64,000 nt of DNA from Silurus meridionalis (taxonomy: Eukaryota > Chordata > Actinopteri > Siluriformes > Siluridae): NCBI RefSeq assembly GCF_014805685.1, contig NC_060898.1, forward strand, positions 6,422,001 through 6,486,000. The letters run 5' to 3'. Positions 33,530 to 44,742 of this stretch are shown here, one piece after another. Position numbers and translations under genes: made by a program. Within the stretch, counting starts at the first letter, position 1, and each line of letters opens with the position of its first letter. The notes under the pieces are model-generated. The model worked only from the letters and a program-made list of their open reading frames with translations. It was not told where the DNA came from and did no database searches.

Positions 33530-34400
33530 AATTGGGTCCGCAAAAGAAACTAGATGAGCGCTTCCTGCAACCTAAGTCACTGCCTCCGTGCAGGGGCCTG
33601 CCTTTTTTTACCCATCTGCACACCAAGGTGTCCAGATCATAGAATAAACCTTGTTCGGCCTGCCACTTCAGCCCCAATGTTACCTTCTACTCTAATGTAG
33701 TGGGACTGAACCTGCAAGAACAGTTGGCCAAATGGTTCTCTCCCTTCACCTTACATGTTTATGTGTCTGCTATTGTGGCATATCATGCTCCGCTTGTTGA
33801 GCGATTGCTGGGGAAAAACCCAGTAGTGACACGTTTCCTCCATGGTACCTGGAGGCTGAGGTCTCTTCTCTGAAAAAATTTGCGGACCTTCAGGCCCTTT
33901 CTGTGGCCCCCTCTCTTCTGGAGTTTACTCCAGGCAGGGCCAGTGGCTTTCTCTACCCCAGGCCGGGGAATGTTCGCAAGGGGCTCTCTTTGACAAAACG
34001 GACACTAATGCTCCAAGCATTCTATCCTCCTCGCTTTTGGGACTGGTAGAAGCTTAATCGCACATATGTCCACAGAACTGTCCTGTGGAGGAAGTCGGAC
34101 AAGCTGTTTGTCTTCTACAGTCCTTATAAGAGGGGTCTTTCTGCGGACAAGCAGACCCTCAGCAGGTGGATTGTGGATGCTATTTCCACTTCTTATAAGT
34201 CCTCTGGTCTCCTCGCTCCTTTTGGTGTCAGGGCTAACTCGACCCGGTGTGTGGTGGCCTCTAAGGGGTGTGTGGTGGCCTTTTTCTGGGGTTTCTCTCC
34301 AAGACATTTGCAATGCTGCAGGCTGTTCCATCCCTCTGACCTTTGTCAGGTCTTACAGCCTTGACCGTAGTGCCACTTATGGCCCCTCAGTCCTTTGACC
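33530..34400 (+). pseudogene. DIRS tyrosine recombinase pseudogene
   Basis: The N-terminal (core-binding) part reads LNLQEQLAKWFSPF then VYVSAIVAYHAPLVERLLGK from about 33712. The linker reads GFLYPRPGNVRKG and MLQAFYPPRFWDW near 33945-34050. The catalytic part contains KQTLSRWIVDA, FGVRANSTRCVV and a DICNAAG block, spread over two frames (34066-34398 and 34173-34364). The HxxR His is replaced by Asn (codon 34236-34238). Frameshifts and the missing His make it inactive. The minus frames at 34005-34331 are antisense. Confidence 0.88.
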
Positions 34401-34792
34401 TAGCTGTGCTCATCCACACTTGATAGAGATTAGTCAGTTTGGCAGTGTTGTACTCTCGTTTCCAGAGCGTTGTTGACGCAGCTCGAGTTTTCTGAAAAGA
34501 AACGTCTCTAGGTTAGGTATGTAACCCTGATTCCCAGAGGAAACGAGACTTTGCAACTCAGTGCCACACTTCCTACATCCCTGCGAGCGCTACCTTTCCA
34601 CTCCGTAGCTAGTGCTGTCTTCACTGCATGTGCTTTTATAGTTTCCTGGTCGCAATGTCACAATGCTGCTGTCCTTCTGTTGGACAGATTACACACGTGC
34701 TTTAGGGGGTGGTCACGCAGAGGTGTTCCCAAAGCATTGTTGACACAGCGTCTTGTTCCCTCAGGAAACCAGGGTAACACGTAACCTAGAGA
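33530..34792 (+). mobile_element. DIRS1-type retrotransposon, 3' half
   Basis: Carries a near-complete but decayed tyrosine recombinase followed by the 3' terminal structure. The arm at 34504-34546 (CGTCTCTAGGTTAGGTATGT start) is inverted relative to 34751-34792 (ending AACCTAGAGA). The gap between the arms is about 200 bp, the same fold-back seen at 18961-19216. The 5' terminal repeat, gag and reverse transcriptase are absent. The copy lies in + orientation. Confidence 0.88.
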
Positions 34793-35769
34793 TAGGTAAA
34801 TAATTGAAAAAAATTACATTTATTTCCTTTATTTTCTCTCATCCGAGGACCACCAGGAAAAAGTTATTTCAATTGGGTTAAATTACTATAATTTACTGTA
34901 TTTTAGTATCAGCAATTTTCTGTCAATCATTTACACAAAGGAAAGAGACTATTCCGGTTTGTGCATCATTGCATCAACTCCCTGTCCATTACAGATGGCA
35001 GTTTAAAGTTATATAGTTTGTTAAACCTTGTTAAGCTATTAATGGTCTACCGCTATCCTACATGCCTGACCTACTGTGCTAGTTCTCTGCTTCAAATAGT
35101 CTTCAGTGTAGTTACAGTTCCATGATCTCAGCTGAAGGCTGAGTGATAGACTTTCACTGGGCAGCCGATGTGTTACTTCTGTTAGTCTTTTTAAATCAAG
35201 GTTTGTTCTGCAATGAGAAATATTTGCCCAGCATAGCATTGTAAGAAGAGGGCTTTTCTTGAATTTGAAAATCACATATCCATATCCATATTAACTTCTT
35301 AGAGCAAAGCCACAATGTTTCATGAATCTACTGATGTATTATGATCAGTTTTAAACACCCAGGTTGTTCAAGAGAACCCAAAAACCAAATACCTGTGAGG
35401 TAAATGAGGCATAATTTTAATATTTTACATTTTATATTTATTATTTTAGTCACATAAAAATGAATTTAAAAAATAGGAAGTTAAAAATAAAAAAGCATTA
35501 TAAAAAGAAATAAATGCAATTATGCAAAATGTAGCTACTGTAGCCATGGTAAAAAATATAAAGAGGTTAATGGGATTTTTTATTAAGTGTGAAAAATCTT
35601 CTAAATGTGGTTTGGAGCATTCTTAAAAGCAGCTAACCTCACAAGCACAATCTTGATTTTCTGTCAGTGCTTTATATTTGATTGTACTCGTTCTTTTTTG
35701 ATGAGTGTTTTTGAGGTGATTAAGCACATATCAGCTACAAGGCTGTTAGAAAAGTCAGGAATGAATAGA
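34793..35769. other. Non-coding AT-rich stretch
   Basis: No gene. The 34920-35280 segment, with TTGCATCAACTCCCTGTCCA, may be an old LINE relic but cannot be assigned. Confidence 0.45.
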
Positions 35770-36054
35770 CATTCATTGCCACCTAGATGAGGATAGGTTC
35801 TCTCTTGAGTCTGGTTCCTCTTTAAGGTTTCTTCCTCAAGCCATCTCAGGGATTTTTTTCTTTCCATAGTCAAATGATAAACTTACAATTATATGGTACA
35901 AACTTATAGGCACTAAACTTATACATTCTTTAATTCAACGTTATAATCTCTTTATCACTGTGAAGCTGCTTTCAAACAATGTCTATTGTTAAAAGCACTA
36001 TACATATATATTAAATACATATTAATTATTATTATTATTATTAATATTAATTAA
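35770..36054 (+). mobile_element. Rex1/L2-like LINE 3' end
   Basis: GATGAGGATAGGTTCTCTCT, GAGTCTGGTTCCTCTTTAAG and GTTTCTTCCTCAAGCCATCT are followed by GTGAAGCTGCTTTCAAACAA and TTGTTAAAAGCACTATACAT, then an ATT-rich tail. This is a widely dispersed fish LINE 3' UTR. The short A/T-rich tandem tail is typical of CR1/L2-type elements. Reversed fragments lie at 23090-23166 and 54655-54870. The minus frame at 35664-35873 is not a gene. Confidence 0.75.
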
Positions 36055-36250
36055 AGGTACTGATGGTTAGGAAGTCTTGAGTGCCGTTAGTGTTGCTAAA
36101 CAGCTGGTCTCAAAATCTTCCACTTCAATCTATATGAACCATATCTTCATGGTTTAAGGGTCTTGCTCAAGGGCCCAAATCTTGGCAATAGCAGAGCACT
36201 GAGCCACCACTTCCACTTGCTACCACTGCGCTATTGTACCAGTTCCAATA
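36055..36250. repeat. Mixed Tc1 and SINE-like fragments
   Basis: AAAATCTTCCACTTCAATCT near 36112 resembles a reversed family I Tc1 block. It passes directly into TTAAGGGTCTTGCTCAAGGG at 36156, a block of the SINE-like module. Both pieces are short. Confidence 0.45.
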
Positions 36251-36794
36251 CCACTTGCTGCCACAATTAATACACAGGGATTTAGTTTATCACTGTGAAT
36301 TAATTAATAAACATTTAACAACATGGTTGTCATTATTTATACCTAAATCTGTGCGTCATAGTTTATGATTATTACGTTACTGAACTTATCATTAGTTCAT
36401 ATTTAAGCAAGTAATAATTAAGGTGTTAGTGCAGGATTATTCATGTACATTTTTAGTCTTTTATATTCTGTTCTATGTGAAGCACTTGTGTTGTTTTTAA
36501 CGTGGTTTATGAATAAAATGCACTGACTTTACGAATCCCTCTAACAAAGGCTTTTAACTGTCACCTGCATTAGCCATTCGCTTATATTCTATTCTGCCGC
36601 ACAATTTCCAGGCACTCTGAATCGAAGCATCCGCCAAATGAATAAATGTACACTATTGTCTACAGACGTCTACACGACCCAGCTGGAATATATTTAAACC
36701 TTAATAGCCTTAGCAGGAAACATATTTGATTTCGAGTGGCAATTTAGCAGTGAGCAGTGAGAAACATGCTCAACAAACATATTCATTAATACAC

Positions 36795-36797
<3 letters not shown>
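36251..36797. other. Non-coding AT-rich stretch
   Basis: No gene. ATCCGCCAAATGAATAAATG near 36630 recalls the tail of the fish SINE-like module. Confidence 0.45.

Positions 36798-36845
<48 letters not shown>
36798..36845. repeat. (CA)n microsatellite
   Basis: Uninterrupted (CA)24. The frame at 36726-36941 includes it as His-Thr repeats. Confidence 0.98.
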
Positions 36846-36849
<4 letters not shown>

Positions 36850-37517
36850 AAAGCACTGGTCTGTTTAGTTTAAACCAGGCTGCCAAGCCAAATTTCACCA
36901 CACAGAATGGTGCAAGAGAGAGGCAGGAATGGACAGAGTAACAGAGAAAGAGAGAGGTGAAACACTTCTATATTGTCTTACACCGTGGAAATCTATTTCC
37001 ATTACTTTTCAAACATTTTGTGCATTTATTATTATTTTTTTTTTATATTGCTTTCTCCTACTTTTTTGCTAATGGGGAATTTGAGATTCGAATAAAAGTT
37101 TAATAATGTTAAATGCTTTGAATTCAATATCTCTTTTTTGTTTTTACTTTGAGTTCTTGTTTGTCATTATGATCGTTCGAAGGGGTGGGGTGGAGGCGGG
37201 TTGTGGGTAACACAATACCACTATTTGTATCTAATAATGCTCCAAATATCTGTATCCAAATCCATTTTTGATGGATTTACCCTCTCAATTGTTCTTCTCT
37301 ATGAAGGAAGGAATAAAGGACGCAAGAAAGGAAAGAAGTGCGTGTCCTATGTATTAGTTATACATGTTCATTATTAGCTTAGGTGCAGATATAGACTAAA
37401 AAGAAAAACATGTGATTTAAACCTATGGCAGGGGTGATCTGAATAACAATAATAAGCTTACAGAATTACAATGGTACCTGTCAAGGAGCAGCACTTGAAA
37501 AGTCAAGTCTTGAAGTT
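36846..37517. other. Non-coding stretch with G-rich motif at 37182-37207
   Basis: No gene. The G-rich motif GGGGTGGGGTGGAGGCGGG then TTGTGGG fits the G-quadruplex pattern of four G runs (loops of 1, 7 and 4). Confidence 0.55.
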
Positions 37518-38072
37518 AATGTGCTGGAAGCAGGAAAAATGGGTCAAACCTGAGCAAACTTGACAAGTGCCAAATTGTGATGGTTAGACAACAGAGACAG
37601 AGCCTCTCTCCAGTGGACAAGAAAGGACAGCTGGTGAATGGGGCCCAAGGATAGTGAAGGTTAGCATAACTGTTCTGATTCACCGATAGATCTAGTGTAG
37701 CACAAATCTCTGAAAATGTTATATACACAGTATACAAAGTGCATCACCGCTTGTACTTCTGTAGATCAGACAATGTCCATGCTGACCACCAAAAGCACCT
37801 ACGATGAGCATGAGAGGATCAAAACTGAACCATGTAGCAATAGGAAAATTTTTCATGGTGTTTTAAATCCCATTTAGTTTCAATCCAGCTGGTAAGGGGC
37901 ATTGTGATGTCCTGCGTAATGTTCTTCTGGGAAATCATAGATCAGGGCATTTATGTGGATATATGTTTGTTATGTACCACCTACATAAACGTTGTTGCAA
38001 ACCATGTTAAATCTCTTTATAGCAGCTAATGGCAGTGGCTTTATTCAGGTGCTTTTAATATTATGGTTACTC
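37518..38072 (+). mobile_element. Tc1/mariner-like element, internally deleted (family II)
   Basis: The 5' part reads TGTGCTGGAAGCAGGAAAAA then GACAAGTGCCAAATTGTGAT. The middle keeps fragments such as AATCTCTGAAAATGTTATATA and ATGCTGACCACCAAAAGC. The 3' part has ATGTTCTTCTGGGAAATCAT and TTGTTATGTACCACCTACAT and ends near TTAATATTATGGTTACTC, a relic of the terminal repeat. The C-terminal NPIEHLWD block is missing. The antisense frame at 37516-37737 is not a gene. Confidence 0.8.
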
Positions 38073-39727
38073 AATGTATTTGTATATTAAGCTAATACAA
38101 TTATTTTACATTTACAACCATTAGCAAAAACTGTCTACTATCCAAGAAAATTATGTAGACCATTCAAGAGGTTTTCCATGGTTGATTGTTGCATTGTTAT
38201 CAATGTAAGTGAAATTTAGATACGAGTCTTTACTTTGAGTCAGTCCCACTACAGATTGGTCGTTTTGCAATCTAAGTGTTCCAGTGGTTTAACTTATTTC
38301 TGAAAGCTGTGAAAGCCTAAGAAATGTGATTTGGATTTTCTATTGTGTTTAAAGACAAGATTATCATATAATAATAAAATACTCAGTTTAACTCTAAAGT
38401 TTGTTTTGGTGCAATAACAGGGCAATGACCAGGTCCATCTAGACAGCTTCCTTACATGTTTAGGGTGGCATCGTCCAAAAAAGTTAAAGAATACGATGAA
38501 GCTTAATGCTATTTTTATTGCACTGATGTGGGTTTAACACATTTGGAAAGCCTGCTCAGGTCATAACTGTTTGAATAGCACACACTGCAAATAGGTGTTT
38601 CTAGATTAGTGCTAATGAGCTGGGAGTACCGTACCCATCGTTAGTTTTCATGCATATTACACGCAGAGAGAAAATTTGAACCATTCCATTTAACAGCTCA
38701 TGATTTTTGTAGACATATTTCTTTTAAAATCTGAGCAATAATCATATGCTGAGTTTAAATTTTCGCAACACAATCCAGATAAAAAATCACCTAGATAAAT
38801 TGTATCTTTCTCTTTTCTGTATTACCTTAAATGGTGGAGTATTTGATCTTGGTATACCGTAGCTATACAAAAAAATCCAATTGGTCTTGCCTGCAGTTAA
38901 AACTTCAAATTACCTTAACAGTCAGCAGCATAGTTATCCAGCTAGCTAATGATCCAATGTACTGTAATACAAAACATAACAGACTTTTCACAATTACAGT
39001 TTTCAAAACACTATTCCCTTTACATTGCACTCCAAATGTACATACACATGGTAAAGATAATATGAACTACTGTAAGCTATAGTGTGAGAGCATGCTAATA
39101 CAAAGGCCTGAAATTTTTTAATTGTATAGAAAGCTGTGGATTGATTTGCATAATTATGCAATTACAGAGTGCTCGTGTGATTTATATAATATGGAATTGG
39201 ATATAAGGCGAGTTCGGCTATAAAGTGGCAGTGCAATTTACATAATATTGGAAGTCCAGCATGTCAGCTTCTCTCCAGTGTGTCATAAAGATTTTTGCTT
39301 TTTTTTGCATTTTTTCCTCTTAAGTCCCCTTGGTAATATATGTATTCGTTTTTTTGTTCAGCAGTATTTTTGCACGAATAGTTTTATCACTTTGAAATCA
39401 TAGTAAATGATTAAAAGATGCTGTGTCAATACAGAACAAAAGAAGGAAAGGATTTAGCTTGAGAAGGCTAAGTAGCCATGCAGTTCAACTGAGGTGAAAT
39501 GAGACAGTAGCTTGATGAGACGTCTATGACAATATATGCTTTATGCTTTAAAGATGGTGCCATTGTATTGTACAGTAAATCTATATGTAAAAAAAAAAGT
39601 TGTTATCTAAATAGAAAGTTAAGAGAGTTAAAGAGTGTCGAAAAAAGTCAGCAACAATATATCAAGTGGTAATACAAGGAATGGCAAGTTTAGGTAACGA
39701 GTCACAATGAGAGCATATATACAAATG

Positions 39728-39731
<4 letters not shown>
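38073..39731. other. Non-coding AT-rich stretch
   Basis: No gene. The 83-codon frame at 38831-39082 has no domain. Confidence 0.5.

Positions 39732-39795
<64 letters not shown>
39732..39795. repeat. (TG)n microsatellite
   Basis: Uninterrupted (TG)32, one of the two longest TG/CA tracts in the window. The antisense frame at 39628-39816 is a His-Thr artefact. Confidence 0.98.
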
Positions 39796-39797
<2 letters not shown>

Positions 39798-40964
39798 TGT
39801 ATAAAACTGAAAACACCTGTGCTTAATCAGTAGTTTGTAAACTAGGAGAGAGAAAATGCATGTGTGGCCTGGGAGTTGGATTTTGCAGTAGCCATATTTG
39901 TAGACTAGAGACTGGATTTGTCAACCAGCTGAGGTCTAACATGATGTAACACACCAGCTTAGGTACAGTTTTTGTCTTTGGTTTTGCCTGTGTGATGTAT
40001 TTATTTATTTATTGGTGGGAGGGGGCAGCTATGCTGAAGCTAAGCACTAGTGTATTTAAATATTCAGCAGATGAGCACAGATAAAGTGAGAAAAATACTA
40101 AGAAAAAGTGGAACTGCATGTATCATCTTGAGAGGTACATTTTTTTGGCTTTGCTCACTTTTGCTTCTCCTCTCCTGAGCTCAGTTATCTCAGTTAAACA
40201 GCCAATCACAGAGCTCCGTCTCGCTCTCTCTCTCACTGGGTGCTGGCAAGAGCCTGGTGGCATCAGGGCCCTAAACAAATAAAAAACAGTCTTAGTCTAA
40301 GATGAAGACTGAAAGTGAAATATACATGGGAAGACCATTTTAAACAATAAAATTAGAGAAAATATCAGAATTTTTAGTTAATTAAATAATTGCTATATAA
40401 ACAAATACATTCTATAAAGGGTGTTCATCTTTAAGCAGTATATATTTGACAGAAAACTAAATTCAGCATTTTTATTGAGACAGTGTCAGAATGTAGTGTC
40501 AGAATACACAGTGGTTTATGTCATCTATTGTAACAGAAACACCAGTCCCCCTAGGCATGCTGTAGGAGAAAATAAAACCTCATGAAACCTTGTGCGACTG
40601 ATTTCAGACACGGAAGTAAAACAATAAGAAGGCATTTCCCCTCTCTTTGTTCTTTACTAAACATGCACAGTTTATATAAATCAATAATGAGGTCTTAAGG
40701 GGGTGTACAAGTACTCTATTTCAGTCGTATTATGTGCTATTTAATACTAAGCATATGCCATATATTTTATAAAGGCAGTCTGCTTGCTCAGCAGTTTCGT
40801 TTAAAAATGCAAACTGTTCAATTGGTTTATTTTGGCATGGAGTTTATGTTTTACTCTATCCAAGCATTCATTTAACGTTAACTTTTTCCTTCTAGTAATG
40901 AATTGGTGCTAAGGAAAGTGTTCAGTTAGTTATACATTATGATCTGTACAGTATGTATATGTAG
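39796..40964. other. Non-coding AT-rich stretch
   Basis: No gene or recognised repeat. A TATTTATTTATTTATTGG patch lies near 40000. Confidence 0.5.
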
Positions 40965-41457
40965 TACACTATATGGACAAAAGTATTGGGACACTTGACC
41001 TTTCCTGCCATGTGTGGTTCTTCTCCAAGCTGCTACCACAAAGTTGGAGGCACACAATTGTACATTACGTCTTTGGTTGTGGTATAATAACATTTTGCGT
41101 TCATCTGAACTTGGAAACCCAAACCTGTTTCAACATGGCAATGTCCCTGTGCACAAAGCGAGCGCCATAAAAATATAGTTTACATGGTTTGGAGAGGAAG
41201 ATCTTGAGTGGCCTGCTATAAAGCTCTGATTTCAACCCTATTGAACACCTTTGGGATTAATTGGAACACTGGCTGCACCCCAGGCCTCCTCGTCTACATC
41301 AGTATCTGACTTTACTAACACTAAGGAGTGGAAAATCTTCCCAGAAGAGTGGAGGGAATTATAAAGTGAAATTGGGACTAAATGTGGAATCTGATGCTCA
41401 AAAAGCACATACCATACTTATGACCAGGTGTCTGCAAAGTTTTGGCAATATAGTGTA
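40965..41457 (+). mobile_element. Tc1-like MITE (family I), complete copy
   Basis: A 493-bp copy with both ends: TACACTATATGGACAAAAGT at 40965 and, at the right, TTTTGGCAATATAGTGTA ending at 41457. These form an imperfect inverted repeat beginning with the TA target. The middle keeps a relic of the Tc1 transposase C-terminus: CAACCCTATTGAACACCTTT GGG encodes NPIEHLG/W, then LEHWLHPRPP at 41261-41290. It is non-autonomous. Relatives lie at 3623, 11912, 12403(-), 21449, 32347, 44743, 46918(-) and 50301(-). The frames at 40973-41170 and 41261-41479 belong to it. Confidence 0.92.
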
Positions 41458-41667
41458 TGTAAAAAAAGCAATAAAATGAATAGATCGGAGTATAGGATGC
41501 ATGTGGAATGGAAATAATGATAGATGGATTTAGTGTTGTAGCTCGGTGGCTCAGTAAGGAAGAAATAGGAGACAGGCGACAGGTTTCACCAAAAGAGTCA
41601 CATTTTCACATTTATTCCACTTTCACTCTTTTAACACACACATACACACACTGCTATGTGTCCCTCA

Positions 41668-41718
<51 letters not shown>

Positions 41719-41757
41719 ATCTTTCTCTCTGTTTTAGTCCCTCTCCCTTTTATCCTC
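41458..41757. repeat. (TC)22 microsatellite and flanks
   Basis: Uninterrupted (TC)22 at 41672-41715. The upstream 41530-41670 segment (TAGCTCGGTGGCTCAGTAAG, ACAGGTTTCACC, TTAACACACACATACACACA) has the look of a fish LTR or SINE remnant, but I cannot name it. The frames at 41508-41795 and 41656-41997 read through the microsatellite into the DIRS fragment. Confidence 0.8.
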
Positions 41758-42262
41758 CGTGCTGCTCATTGGAACAGGAGTGTGGTGGCCTCTAATGCCT
41801 CTTCCTCTGTGGTTTCTCTCCAATACATTAGACATGCTGCAGGCTGGTCCACCCCTCTGACCTTTTCAGGTGTTACAGCCTTGACTTTAGTGCCACTCTT
41901 GGCCCCTCGGTCCTTCGACCTAGCTGTGCCCATGCACATTAGGCAGGGATTTGTTAGCCTGGAGGTGTTGTACTCTCGTTTAAAAAAACGTTGTTGACGC
42001 AGCTCGAGTTCCTGAAGGGAAACGTCTTTAGGTTACGTATGTAACCCTGGTTGCCCGAGGGAACTAGATGCTGTGTCACGACGATCTGGGAACGCCTCTG
42101 CGTGGCCACACTCTGAACCACGTGTGTAATCTGACCAATGGAAGGGCGTGACATCACTGGCTGGAACTGGAAGCTATAAACGCACATGCAGTGGAGACAG
42201 CACTAGCTTTAAAGAGGGAAGGAAACACAGCAGGGAGTATGGCCTGGAGGCGCAGCTTCTCG
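41758..42262 (+). mobile_element. DIRS1-type retrotransposon, 3' end fragment
   Basis: Carries the recombinase C-terminus in + orientation (AHWNRSVVAS near 41764, then VVSLQYIRHAAGWSTPLTF). The HxxR His and Arg codons are both present (41767-41769 and 41776-41778), unlike in the other copies. Next comes the terminal arm at 42023-42070 (GTCTTTAGGTTACGTATGTA). The matching second arm, expected near 42265, is missing. At that point the sequence changes to a second DIRS fragment in reverse orientation. Confidence 0.85.
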
Positions 42263-42486
42263 TTTAACACAGCTTCACAAAGAAAATGGCAAAGAGCGGG
42301 CTTTCAAACTCTAAGAGGAGGTGACTCTGGATCTGGAAGGTGAGGAAGGAGAAAGGAACCTATCCGTCTCTTTCCCTCTTCCAGATCCATTTGCAACCCC
42401 ACGATCTCAATAGCTGCTTTGCGCCAGCAGAAGTGGGGCCAGAACTAGCAAGAGCACCCTTCCCGAAGAGCTCCGGGATTGTACGT

Positions 42487-42786
42487 TTAGCCAGCCTGTA
42501 CAGGGGATGAGCCCGGAGACCCCCCTTGGTGGTTAATGTATGAGACCACCGACATGTTGTCCATACGGATCAACACGTGGTGACCTCTCAGGTCTCGGTG
42601 GAAGTATTCCAGTGCCAAGAACATGGCCATCATCTCCAGGCAGTTTATGTGCCATGAAAGATGTGACTTGTTCCACCAACCTTGGGTGGAGCGGCCACTC
42701 ATGACCACTCCCCACCCTGTGAGGGATGCGTCCGTCATTAGCATTACGCGACGACAAGGAGCTCCCAGGACGGGGCCTTGAGACAT
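42487..42786 (-). pseudogene. DIRS RNase H domain remnant
   Basis: The frame reads MLMTDASLTGWGVVMSGRS, then HINCLEMMAMFLALEYF and VLIRMDNMSVVSYINHQGG. This is the classic RNase H fold of DIRS-type elements. The three acids of the active site are visible as TDAS, LEMM and MDN. After HINHQGG-type text the frame diverges: the expected LRAHPLYRLAKRTI continues in another frame, so a frameshift lies near 42530. Residues look conserved, but the domain is cut off from any reverse transcriptase. The overlapping minus frame at 42533-42814 is a shadow. Confidence 0.9.
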
Positions 42787-42834
42787 GAAGGTAGTTTCTC
42801 TCGAATCTCTCCATTTTCTTGTTGGCTCTAAGGG

Positions 42835-43479
42835 TTAGGTCGGCATTGCGACGTAACTCCTTGATATTGTCAGCCCCTGCTGCTGCGTAAGCCCTGCATA
42901 GTAAGGCCGAAGAAACGGCTTAGTAGGCAACACTGGGGCCTTCAGCGATGCAACACCTGGGGAGAGATAGCCAGCTAGCGTCTCTTCAACCCTGAGCATC
43001 TCCCCATAGCCGGACTCCTTGAACCCTACTATATTCGCGTATAGCAAAGGCAGGCTTGCTGGGAAAGTGTTGCTTCCGCTTCTTGTCAGGCAAAGCTATC
43101 TCTAGCTTAGCAACAGCCCACATCACTACCTCTAGGAGCTCCTCGAACAGCACAGGCTATGAGGAGTCCGTGGGCTTGCTTGCATCTGAAAACTCTCCCT
43201 TCTCGGCGGAAGAGATCCGGAGCTCCGCGTCACACTCACCACAAGAGCTTTCCCCATCTAACGGGAGCTCGGCCCAACAGGGGAGGTTGGAGAGGACTCA
43301 TCCGTCTCCATGCCTTCGGCTAGGTCAGCCTGTGAGCCCCACGACCTTCTGCACCATACAGCTACAGCACGGACAATTGTATCTCTCGAGAGCCGATTAA
43401 GCATGCTCCAATCCCAAACAAACAACACAAAGCTCGTGTGTGTGTCCCCGTAATAAAACGGGGGCAAGGAGGGACACAC
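42835..43479 (-). pseudogene. DIRS gag-like ORF remnants
   Basis: The minus frame at 42835-43047 contains SGYGEMLRVEETLAGYLSPG and APVLPTKPFLRPYYAG, matching the C-terminal half of fish DIRS ORF1. The minus frame at 43258-43479 contains FVWDWSMLNRLSRDTIV and METDESSPTSPV, resembling its N-terminal Cys-rich and acidic parts. The Cys/His residues are largely lost. The + strand frames at 43056-43400 and 43440-43634 are antisense. Confidence 0.7.
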
Positions 43480-43643
43480 ATGCGGAAGTTTGTTTGCATT
43501 TCAGCCATGCTGCACAGATTCACACACAGTGCTTACCTGAACAACAGAAGCTGATGTCGCTCCCATCACGCTCCCATTTTGTAGCTTCCTGGTTTGCGTT
43601 CCCAAAGCGTTTTCAAAGCAGCTCAAGTTCCTGAAAGGGAACT

Positions 43644-44168
43644 CTGCATTTCAGTTTAAAGTGGTATGGCATAAGTGGTTACATAAGAATACTCAGGATA
43701 CCCCGAAACAAAGCACAACCTCAGGTGCTTTAGATTAAGCCATGCTTTCTTGTTCAAAACCAGAATTATCCATTCTACTTTCTTAACTGAACTGTAGAGC
43801 CTATTTAAAATAAAGCTCCATCCAGCTATTTCACCCTCACACCATTCACATGACTTATGTTCCTCCATCCCACATGACCTCCTGGAATGATTTCGGTGTA
43901 AATGCTGCATAAAACTGACATATTTTCCTTTTCTCTCCTCATTCGTCTACTGCTTGATTTTATTTTTTATTTTTTGCAGTTTCTCAATGATGTAGGTCTG
44001 TGAGTAAGTAATGAAAGTGCCAACGGTACAAAGTTTGAGAGATAATCGTTATTGAAAATGGAGTGTCTCAGTATAGAAGCCTTGTGATGACTCGGTCTAA
44101 TAAGCCTTCCATCAAGACTGTGTGTGTGCGCAATAGACCTAATGGGTCCTCCATCAAATGTGTGCATC

Positions 44169-44170
<2 letters not shown>
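43644..44170. other. Non-coding stretch
   Basis: No gene. The minus frames at 43656-43910 and 43967-44167 have no domain. Confidence 0.5.

Positions 44171-44202
<32 letters not shown>
44171..44202. repeat. (TG)n microsatellite
   Basis: Uninterrupted (TG)16. Confidence 0.97.
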
Positions 44203-44205
<3 letters not shown>

Positions 44206-44742
44206 ATGAGTTTACCTCTTCACAACAAGAAGTGTCTTTGCTTTAATGATGTCTTTAAAAGCCCACTTTCTACAAGTAAAATTTCAACAGTTCTTTTTCC
44301 TTGTCTTTTCATTTGGCAAATAATTGTGCGCACAGTTTTAAAGAAAGGATAGTCAGCCCTGAAGCTTAATTGTCTCATCAAAGACTAAAAAATTAGTTTT
44401 TTAATATGCACCTTAGAATTCTGGACAATCTGAATATGACAGCTTTTTTTTTTACACGTACAAAACTGTCAACACATTCATGCTAGTACAATGAAGTCAC
44501 ACGTTGACAGGTTAATAATTACAATCACAGCTTACCATTACTGAATTGTGTTTTGTGTTTCCCATTTCAGTAGGCCTTTTGGAATGTAAGAAATTGATAT
44601 TGCCACCATGAAATGCGCAAGACACAGAGTATAGCCTCATGTGGCTAAAAAATTTTAGTCTCTGTCAGATGCTGAGTGTTGTTGTGTTTTACTGTCAGTA
44701 GGAATAACTACTATATATACTGTATATATATTTATACATATA
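44203..44742. other. Non-coding AT-rich stretch
   Basis: No gene or recognised repeat. Confidence 0.5.

Larger units (their letters stand above)
42263..43643 (-). mobile_element. DIRS1-type retrotransposon, 5' part, RT-deleted
   Basis: On the minus strand it begins at 43643 with AGTTCCCTTTCAGGAACTTG, the DIRS left terminus. Then follow gag-like coding remnants (about 43479 to 42835), directly joined to an RNase H remnant (42786-42487) and a short downstream piece to 42263. The reverse transcriptase between gag and RNase H is deleted. It stands head-on to the + fragment at 41758-42262, so the locus is an inverted junction of two partial copies or a rearranged single element. Confidence 0.85.

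Noticed and set aside
33237..33677. 146-codon minus-strand frame
   Set aside because: Its 3' part is antisense to the DIRS recombinase start, and the rest crosses an AT-rich non-repeat flank. No domain is seen.
43056..43400. 114-codon + strand frame
   Set aside because: Antisense of DIRS gag-like remnants and rich in Ser as a by-product of codon shadow.
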